A stretch of 64,000 nucleotides of DNA from Thauera humireducens (GTDB lineage Bacteria > Pseudomonadota > Gammaproteobacteria > Burkholderiales > Rhodocyclaceae). The notes beneath the pieces were generated by a model. The model was not told the DNA's origin, ran no database searches, and saw only the letters and a program-made list of their open reading frames with translations. Positions within the stretch are counted from its first letter, which is position 1. Each line of letters starts with the position of its first letter. The translations under genes were made by a program, and so were the position numbers. This document shows, piece by piece, positions 60,201-64,000 of the stretch. Location: assembly GCF_001051995.2 (NCBI RefSeq), contig NZ_CP014646.1:1302001-1366000 (forward strand), in the 5' to 3' direction.

Positions 60201-62769
60201 CGGTGCCGGCCATGTCTGCTTCGAGCGCCTGACGGAACGACGTGGAGAGCTCGACGCCGAGCTCACCGGCCACGCCGAACAGATTAACCTTGGCGCCATC
60301 GGTCAGCAGGGCGATGTTGCGCTCCTTGCTGGCGGTCGGCTTGAGGCCCATGGTCGGCAGGAAGCGTGCGGCGATCTGATTAACTGCGCCAGCCTTCATG
60401 CCCTGTAGTCGCTTGGCAAGCATCTCGGCGGTTTGAGCCTTCACCGCATCCACTGTTTCGCGCGAGACGCCGGAGGAGGCTGGCTGCTGCTCGGCGGCCG
60501 GGTTGATCGTGGCGCCGGCCTGAACCGGCGCCTGCGCCTTCTCGCGCGGCTGCATGGCGGCTGCGGGTTGCGCGGGCGCCATGGGCGCCTGAGTCGGTGA
60601 AAAAGTGGCCTCGCTAGACTCAAGAAGCGCCCCTAGGTGTGCAGAAAGCTGCTGGCCCGGCGTTTCAAGGTTCGCCGCGCCAAAGTCTTGATCGAGAGAG
60701 TTGTCATCAAGGCCGTCAATTCGATCGCCAACTTTTGAGATGCCTGTTGCGCCACGCCCTTCAGGGAGCGGGCTACCTTGTTCATCAACTGCGATGAGGG
60801 TCTTTACCTGTGTGCCGTCCTTTCGCACTCGCTCAAAGACTCGATACGCCTGCCCAGTGCCTTTATCAACAATCTCGTCTCCGTCTTTCGACGCCTCAAA
60901 CCACGAGCGAACCCTTGAACGCCATCCGTTCCTCTGCTTTGTTGCAACAGCGTTTTCTTCACGCCTTGAAGTCGCCTCATTTTTTTTTCGCGCAGCATCC
61001 TGAATGTCAGTCCACTCTTGAAATGCGACCTCATACGCTGCGGTTCCAGGCGTCAGTCCTTTTGGATCGAACTTTGGCGCACCTTGGCCTTCTCCTGCAG
61101 TATCACCCAAGGTATCCACCGCCGGTTGTGCGCCACGGCGCTCGATCTCGGCAAGCGCCGCCTCCTTCCATCCGGGACGGCCCTTCTCGGCCAGGTACTG
61201 CAACTGCTCAGGCGTGCGCGAGGCGAGCTCCTTGCGCGCCGCTTCTTGATCGAACGCCGGCGGGGTCAGCTCAAGCCCAGTATCGGCGGGCGATTCGTTC
61301 TTGACCGGCTCTTGATTGCCAGCCGGCTCGGCCTTCGCAAGCTCACCCTGAAGCCGATCTCGCTCTTCGGCGAGACGGCGATCCCATCCGCCATTGACGC
61401 GGGCCTGCTGCTCGATGAAGCCCAGGCGCTCGCGCATCTGCTCGGGCGTGTCGGTCGCCTGCTTCTGCTCCGGGACTCGTGCGCCAGCCTCAATGATCTC
61501 GCCCGTCTCGGGATCGACAGCCTGCGCTGCCTGCTGCATCGTCGCTGATGCGCCGGTATCGACCGCGAGTGCAGCGGCGGCCGACATCGGGCCGGCGGCA
61601 GGGTCAAGGCCCATCTGCTGCGACGGCAGCGGCTCGAGCGCACGCTCGTTGATGATCGGCGCGGGTGCAGGCGGGAATACGCCGGCACGGCCAAGCGCGG
61701 CTTCGTCGATGACCGGACGCTCGGCGGTCGGAGTGAAGCCTTGTGGCGGCGCCGCGGGCGGCTCGTTGCCGGCGGCCGGCGGCGGCAGCCCGCCATCCTG
61801 CGGCCCGGGGCGCGTCATGCCGCTGTAGAGCGACGCACCGCCACCCATTGCCATGCCGGCCAGCGGGCCCATCACGGCCGCATCTTCGACGCCTTCGCTC
61901 CACGGCTTGTCGAGCGCAAGGTTCTGGATGATCTGCTCGGAGATCGACTGCGGCAGTTCTTCGAGGAAGCCTTCGGAGATTGCGCCCTCGACCACTTGAC
62001 GCGGAATGCTCTTGGCCGGCAGCTTGGCAATCTCGCCGGCAACAATCTGCGGCTTTGCGCCTTGGGCGATCATAGTGTCGACGTCGCCCAGGCCAAAGCG
62101 CTGCGCTACGCGCCCACCCAGGTAGCCGAACAGCGTACCGAGCGCGCCGGTAGCCACGGCGGCGCCGGCCTGCGTCGGCGCCAGAAGCCCGTCGTCGGTT
62201 TCCTGACGGATGGCCTCGGCCTGCGCGCCGGCCATCATCGTGCCTTCGCCGATCGCGCCGGCCGCAGCGGCGCCCACCTTTGGCGCCACGGCGCGCACCG
62301 CGCGTCCTGTAACGCCGCCGGCCAGCATCGGCGCTGCCGACTCGACAATGGTGTTCGCAATCAGGGACGGGTTCTGGATGGCGACTGCCGTCTTGTCCAG
62401 GATGCCGTCGACCTCCTGGAATTGGCGCTGCTGCTCCTTGTACTGGTCCGTGTTGAACTCGCCAAGGATCTCCTTGGCTTCCTTCGGCCGGAAGCCGAAA
62501 GAGCCGCCTTCGTTTTCCAGGAACTTCCCAACGCGGCCGCCGGCAGGAATGTCGGCAAGGCCGACAAGCGTCTCAGGAACGGCAATCGCAGACTTGACCG
62601 CAGACAGGCCCAGGTCGCGGGCGTGACCGAGAAAGCCTTTGTCCTGCGGCGGAGCCGTCTGCATCAGCGCGTCAACTTCGCTCGCCGGCTTAACCGATGT
62701 GCTGGCTGGCTTCTGGCCGCCGTTCTTGTTCGATTCGTAGCTGTCCAGAAACTTGTCGACTTCGCTCAT
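48202..62769 (-). CDS. Giant prophage polyvalent virion protein (PLxRFG type, 4,855 residues)
   Basis: A single open frame of 14.6 kb. From the N-terminus: a Gly/Ala-rich hydrophobic part (about 130-330), long low-complexity linkers, a ParB-like segment with IVDGHHQALAA (about 1200), a module with GGRYSGFRGNGAVPGFQF (about 2789-2806) like that in P1 DarB-type proteins, an N6-adenine methyltransferase (LEPSAGMGHIAD at 3192-3203, NPPF at 3310-3313), two zinc-peptidase-like modules (HEVMH at 3527-3531, HELVH at 3791-3795), the PLARFG motif (4163-4168) and a hydrophobic phage-type tail region (LGISPAAAMVNLSQTPLVAY near 4370). Such polyvalent proteins are packed in phage heads and injected with the DNA; that role is inferred here. 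The gene stops next to the probable prophage edge. Confidence 0.88.
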   Translation of the reverse strand: MSEVDKFLDSYESNKNGGQKPASTSVKPASEVDALMQTAPPQDKGFLGHARDLGLSAVKSAIAVPETLVGLADIPAGGRVGKFLENEGGSFGFRPKEAKEILGEFNTDQYKEQQRQFQEVDGILDKTAVAIQNPSLIANTIVESAAPMLAGGVTGRAVRAVAPKVGAAAAGAIGEGTMMAGAQAEAIRQETDDGLLAPTQAGAAVATGALGTLFGYLGGRVAQRFGLGDVDTMIAQGAKPQIVAGEIAKLPAKSIPRQVVEGAISEGFLEELPQSISEQIIQNLALDKPWSEGVEDAAVMGPLAGMAMGGGASLYSGMTRPGPQDGGLPPPAAGNEPPAAPPQGFTPTAERPVIDEAALGRAGVFPPAPAPIINERALEPLPSQQMGLDPAAGPMSAAAALAVDTGASATMQQAAQAVDPETGEIIEAGARVPEQKQATDTPEQMRERLGFIEQQARVNGGWDRRLAEERDRLQGELAKAEPAGNQEPVKNESPADTGLELTPPAFDQEAARKELASRTPEQLQYLAEKGRPGWKEAALAEIERRGAQPAVDTLGDTAGEGQGAPKFDPKGLTPGTAAYEVAFQEWTDIQDAARKKNEATSRREENAVATKQRNGWRSRVRSWFEASKDGDEIVDKGTGQAYRVFERVRKDGTQVKTLIAVDEQGSPLPEGRGATGISKVGDRIDGLDDNSLDQDFGAANLETPGQQLSAHLGALLESSEATFSPTQAPMAPAQPAAAMQPREKAQAPVQAGATINPAAEQQPASSGVSRETVDAVKAQTAEMLAKRLQGMKAGAVNQIAARFLPTMGLKPTASKERNIALLTDGAKVNLFGVAGELGVELSTSFRQALEADMAGTVADRAAAPAPKETVVNVPQAQQVATQAEEARGQEGEKAKWIKATVDKSRLNGSSGVQLAVAPNGGVTFMGDPNTSKDGRALLANYEKALAAGATQQEIAAALQAQAERADTTQGRAQQGNRPSTSQGAPVLEQDRRPMPSGLSFPSERIVTNVQGEFEALEVQASSIGTSDGYVNFGSQYPDGRYYIESAGKSIGFANGQWGDVTPEGLKPRGTYDPDKLQTETIRVLESEGAKRRKAADNEIEAGSKSVIEKMKARKASASVKEFAPETGTLGIPRAEMPQVPAKSHGGLVKHLNAQGISHETTSVDAASLKPTQAEFSPEKVEAAKTAAGDRAVIVSSDGHIVDGHHQALAAAEEGKQVKAIVLDAPIDQALEAVKNSPSAQTQGARGQEGAQESRDSLIERYRKVELFSDEEYALSDRLGEMTRAEVSAKVERGEMPVFDTGRDTFATISPSAQQPGKFQVTRYNKGGVFGDTQYDTIEAAISDNRFKSARILTDVEAGARFAESMEAESEYQRRRAEGQSATEQATGRAATDAAAQPQQPQATQADTQAAPEFTTLKGRDGKTVTVRTADLEGDRKLLQTFTKDGKRKATRIHRDNLDQAGEKREQGAKEIAANPLFNVITAKDGKPFAVKAAASRELSARGLAETHEIVSAKDAGVGDKGYVVQRRKAAEQEATHKDPGQTAEPVTAPVIAEAIQKSARNTDFNPAEAKAWLIAEIDRAIANVPAEHAELQAQMERERKNYFDRKAAEKKFGKGSKKIDAASDAFDNAKDERMARLAEQIGFVTFDVPGDGKFKVVNTVEKLGEFKDKVKSSPGFAKNPDRPMSYGTGLAGGQNLEQAIADAKKSGRTDDVLAEIGNAIEVARLRNKGDGALLTRFQKESGGKSYDDWRAEREAEEEAAAQAAAQREASRPTEAEQQAFMDQLLAVNAEPELQRHYAAQRAYADHRKQFLANFTGQELRKQERFVEAAASKFTAGRIMGLRGGQTVEVADGALGEGGTATVYMLAPSGEFVSVESIPLERTALYRASEAGAGPAQQAEAKRYAGPADVASRAGQIELANRAGTIASLKAMNAQLRSIAPDEAWADANIEDSADLDAMRTQISEALVRASRAQQAGQESPLRKRLEEASGQDLKAVFDALGLAGARMTHDERVNALMAEDAQEVSDALDGVLAGAQADTTPAEPPALSGPRRDPTKVSAFTPYNAGDVVTLDGKDWQVQQDMGGWYLTSTGNWRGMHPTIQKIRGMNELIAEIEQAATAQAKAAEPADAPTEEEPQPAYRLTFDQWLEQQWAGNRYRDAYLENANGDERKAKYAAASGGGESEVSARGAYWAALMDAPRDADVSLEMYDGLTDAQKRDASRHFFKLDDLVRDRYQREAMQKKAQEDRIDREVIAPMQAEVDRLRSMNERTKSGTEAWNKRATDAANLEGLIADLRVGRITAAELPAKWRGEEGRPVAEETDEAPGQPASDRDQFIVERVDEDQRQTLTFKRGETVKVSGKYPMETGQIDGISNARQEFKVGGAWLPFGYAYKTEYDEFAAPRRELEEMIANAEKRIADGTGFQRDGYPIREAREHAKRYGLEDYDDTLNDLAKRGQATFDRGVAEDRARMAAAEQTDRERREADAAADAAKYAGPVKMTMDEWKRIGRDFKSFNGGNRTVMQDGRIRRVEIVKEKVEAPATEAPAGYAAQHEALMASVRTGKATPEAFKASFEQVVSNEAAIKAELSAKTKAELLRDGGPYLQMRYANEKKDGVVDAVYRQMIGEYALGETVSYGIARDSYQKAVRRMVEATDADKLAQYVRDREAAIREAEVRRTARAEAMANPQTLNDYRSLMNAHIREGKTRHEAFLMLTPEQRIRYDELEAEGTREAREARKRAAQNEVRAAGQTTGGQVIATKHTRDGHDLFVVQLAERLSREDYNTVLAGAKRLGGRYSGFRGNGAVPGFQFRMREDAEAFLKLAGGDVAAAKDQVEQRRDAFADDRSQTAAERLAEMADRMEQDANAEESRYRKANTARRARFASAALNAAAAQKAMARTMRNIAQAIQEGRAKFLDAVRTRTQVEALLGYVRTAKGNELRAKYPSYADQEKRKGEPATAETAGFADFPSYTAFRSDLAMLGRQMLEIDGTKKLGQKLMSVADDVTDAYLEFARDNIRAVSQFGRGDALAEFANRESAERAIRQSGLVGKAIVLPIKRGQNRVILSPSEAMNRKVWAGDGDKRITLSGEFGKELVEAIGRRGNKTNGLAVPWQFQNAYDRRKLLSRIGIETPSEFRSALREVIALQETAVANKVREMELAMVGRRADGLDFFPTPAEIADQMVEAADIKPDMAVLEPSAGMGHIADRIREAGAEPDVVEISAERRELLEEKGYHLAEVSDFMNMEPRKFFTYGDIFRAPDGKQGILRGLGSMGSQRVRLEDEQGNRLGLYNRDEVVGVAHRGSWSGYDRIIMNPPFSDRRDAEHVQHAFTLLRPGGRIVAIMGEGVFFGQDKRAQDFRDWLDSVGGTSEKLPEGSFMDPSLPVQTGVNARMVVIDRPAVDGGDRQPGDADPEVAFSATFQRDRNALLTGITEKGLVRAMRLQFGGLSEVTQKMLERGRAGKRGGAVVINTADMREVGRIVAEKTGRNLDATMRKFSTAGVVNGFYDPKSGLTFLVGPNLNPVTATAVLLHEVMHGQQRQKIDQRAMEMVRGRESVKDPAMRGFLDRVARRMAMAGESNKASEASAYIVEQAVIEGRSAGYKFADNAFVQWADKTLGKRVGDFLRSFVGMIRTWMLRNGLGTKTMSVDDFVGYAMAGLDRAAAGEVRAGSATAASAGDSFSRSVGDAPVQEAQRVQSAIEGKTLIEAAQFLTRSKDGAKAVVSQKVLEKLQRLEKAGVALDLKIVHRGDMAPASMANSRGYTETGFDEKGRDIVVWLNGADMTGRVGVEEEVLLHELVHAATAGMVFYGTQNPNSLAGKHARDLMAVTDAIAEHIRKRFDAADAGKATLTEFEQDMRGGANNAFRSDDEVLAWALSNSEAQAYLETIPYRSGSMWSNFVEAVRNLLGLSSRNDTALSEVLRVAERILTDDAPNAGRAAFWHKRNIRMAQQQVRGSIVQTAERGADELQFSRSGMDGAQALAKNIGDGLKSITVQDVKKAGKHKLTDWLKLGLQFMGRRQLVDVYGDVLPLAEYDRLAAQMEADKNDVGAAADDLARRWGKLPDESKLADLMHDATLAQIDADDTVEHMPGDDLPKSHMLKAQFAQLSPEAQKVYREARDHYRKHHAEVRQAITDRIMRSELREERRAELLKRMDDDFFKSIKGVYFPLARFGQYVVVTKDDTGKVASVSRAETMAEAEAMRQEMVKAFPAKDGYQVGRVILSKEFIAGRDMVGRGFMSELFNALDEQQLDPRVMAELEDTLGQLYLSSLPDLSWAKHGIHRKGTPGFSQDARRAFAQNTFHGARYLAKLRYGDQMQAELDRMQKHVDEMSALEDFDQPAAQRVVDEMNKRHEAMMNPKSNPLSTALTSFGFVYYLGISPAAAMVNLSQTPLVAYPVLGAKWGFRKAGAALMTASKETMEGKNDLRSRLKNEDEIAAYDEAVRTGVIDVTMAHDLAGIAQGEDAKVMWKIRPVMRAASFLFHHAERFNRQATFLAAYRLARDAGSKHDTAYAQAVKATYDGHFDYSAGNRPRVMQGNVAKVVLLFKQYAQNMIYTIARNAYQSVNGESPEVRREARKVFASLMTMHAAAAGVLGLPMVGTLLALASALGGSDDEPWDAEVALRNMLADAFGPKASEVIARGFSRLTPWDVSGRVGLDKLLLPDVNESLEGQRWAEAFATAMLGPVIGMGVNAAKGAQKMSDGDYARGLEDMLPIFARNPIKAYRQYSDGEVDRTGVVIKDEVSLAGVLGQASGFSPSEIRLAFEGRSAVMSADRRLNERRQDLMTQFARAAMEQDQSGMDEARSAIAEFNKVNPGRRITPPQLWQSVRNRQRRIREADDGVYLPRTRRDALEAGRFAEVG

Positions 62770-62782
62770 GTGGCGCTATTCC

Positions 62783-64000
62783 TCACTGATACCCAAGGGC
62801 GCGGATCTGCGCGGCCCGCTGTTCGCGCGTAAGCGCGGTGTTCTGCATGATCTTCAGCACTGCTGGGTTCTCGTTGATCGGCGGAAGCGCCTGCGCGCCT
62901 TGCTGCTGATCAACGAACTGCCCGGTTTGGTTGTTGAACACTCGCGCAGGACGGGTAAAGGCCATGTTGGTGGTCGGGTCGATTTCCTGGCCGCCCGGCA
63001 CGACCGTGTAGCGGTTCGGCGCGTCCTTCCCGTTCATAGCCCTGATCTGCTCGGCAACCGCGGCACGCTCTTCCGGCGTCTTCGCATTTTCGTATGCCGT
63101 GTACAGCTTCTCCACGCGCTCCAGGCTGCGGGCCTCGAAGCCGCGAACGTTCGCCTCGGTGTCAGCGCGCTGCTGGTCGATGCCGAGTCGGCTGCGTTCG
63201 ATCGCCGTTCGATTGGCCTCGGCCTGCGCCGCAAGTCCGCGGCTTGCGGCGCCTTCGCGCTCGCGCATGGCAAGCTCGGCTGCCGCACGCTGGCTCGCCA
63301 CGTCGGCATTGCGCATTGCTACCGTTGCATTCAAGCGCGTGCGTCCCATTCCCTTCATGGACTCTTGGAGCGCGGAATCGCTGAACCTGGCATTCGTCTC
63401 ATCGACAGCAGAGTTGCCAATGACGCCACCGCGAGGCCCGCCGTCTGAGCCACCCTGCGCGTCGAGATAGCTTTGGCGGATGGCGTTGGCTGCGGCCATG
63501 CGCTCGTTGGCGGCGTTCAGGTCAAAGCCGCGCGTGTAGTTCTGCGGTAGCGCACCTTCGCCATTGCCGGAAAACTCCATCACGCCGTTTGCGCCGCGGC
63601 GCGCGCTGATGTTCGATCCACGAACCCGCTGCTCGGCGTTGTAGAAGCCAAGCGCCTGATCGTTCGCGCCACGCATCCCAGCGGGCGCCTCGCGTTGCCA
63701 TGCTGAACGGTAGGCGTCTCCGGCATCGTTGCGCTGCTGCTCGGTCAGGGAGGACGGGTTGAAGCCTTGCGGAGCGGCGGCAGTCGACGTGCTCGCGGGA
63801 TCGCCGGCTTGGCGTTGTTGCGTAGCGGGGGCGGAGGTTGCCGGTTGCGACTTGGGCTGCGCAGAGAATCCGGCTGCCGGCCGCGTGCCCTCGATCGGCG
63901 TCGCGTCGCCAGTAACCGCCGTCTTCAGCGCATTGGCTGCCGGGTCGATCAAAGTCTTCACGCCACGACCGATGTCGTCAGCTAGGCCGACAGCGGACAC
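62783..64000 (-). CDS. Phage structural protein with long coiled coil (5' partial)
   Basis: At least 405 residues; the frame reaches the window edge (a GTG lies exactly there, but the true start is probably outside). It is rich in Ala, Gln and Arg. Residues about 215-310 form a long amphipathic helix region (ASQRAAAELAMREREGAASR, then EARSLERVEKLYTAYENAKT), likely a coiled coil. The rest is low-complexity. Its stop is 13 bases before the giant gene start, with GAGGAA between, so the two are co-transcribed. I do not recognise a family; an internal virion protein is the best guess from context. Confidence 0.7.
   Translation of the reverse strand: MSAVGLADDIGRGVKTLIDPAANALKTAVTGDATPIEGTRPAAGFSAQPKSQPATSAPATQQRQAGDPASTSTAAAPQGFNPSSLTEQQRNDAGDAYRSAWQREAPAGMRGANDQALGFYNAEQRVRGSNISARRGANGVMEFSGNGEGALPQNYTRGFDLNAANERMAAANAIRQSYLDAQGGSDGGPRGGVIGNSAVDETNARFSDSALQESMKGMGRTRLNATVAMRNADVASQRAAAELAMREREGAASRGLAAQAEANRTAIERSRLGIDQQRADTEANVRGFEARSLERVEKLYTAYENAKTPEERAAVAEQIRAMNGKDAPNRYTVVPGGQEIDPTTNMAFTRPARVFNNQTGQFVDQQQGAQALPPINENPAVLKIMQNTALTREQRAAQIRALGYQ

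Overview
The window is a high-GC chromosomal segment of a denitrifying betaproteobacterium, most likely Rhodocyclales of the Thauera/Azoarcus type. The evidence is a cytochrome cd1 (nirS) denitrification island with fused nirDL, a complete short-chain nor set, a Dnr-type regulator and NnrS, together with betaproteobacterial housekeeping genes (aat, bpt, pyrD, yqeY). The genus is an inference; no rRNA or tRNA gene was seen.

Layout. Positions 1-3031: a DUF294 nucleotidyltransferase-like signalling protein (5' end outside the window), a DnaQ-fold protein with two altered catalytic residues, and an NlpC/P60 hydrolase. Positions 3118-9814: an iron locus with a Fur-type palindrome between a DUF2325 gene and fbpA, then a MASE3-PAS-GGDEF cyclase, then divergent fbpB and fbpC. 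Positions 9822-14501: the N-end-rule transferases aat and bpt, pyrD, an orphan BMP-family binding protein and an amidase. Positions 14586-25252: nitric oxide reductase genes in two blocks, norCB and norEF-norQ-orf-polyferredoxin-norD-dnr, separated by an Epd-like dehydrogenase and a diguanylate cyclase. Positions 25286-28121: a soluble PAS chemoreceptor and an EAL protein. Positions 28204-41802: nnrS, nirN, nirJ, nirH, nirG, nirDL, nirF, nirC, a cupredoxin, a NirB-like cytochrome, nirT and nirS on the minus strand, with nirE divergent. Positions 41981-47513: a second DUF294 protein, a YihY-like membrane protein, cytochrome c, a flavin split-barrel/GAF pair and yqeY. Positions 47818-64000: a probable prophage edge with a 4,855-residue open frame that looks like a virion-borne polyvalent protein, and part of a coiled-coil phage protein.

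How it works together. NirS reduces nitrite to NO with electrons that can come through NirT, the NirB-like cytochrome, NirC or the cupredoxin. NirE, NirDL, NirG, NirH, NirJ, NirF and NirN build heme d1. NorCB reduces NO to N2O, matured by NorQ and NorD with accessory NorE and NorF. FNR/Dnr-type boxes stand before norC, norE, nirS and nirC, and a Dnr-like regulator with the E-x-x-S-R recognition motif is encoded at the end of the nor block, so one local circuit can be proposed. Two cyclases, one EAL protein and one chemoreceptor lie in or beside the same region. The strongest candidate for something little described is the giant prophage protein at 48202-62769.
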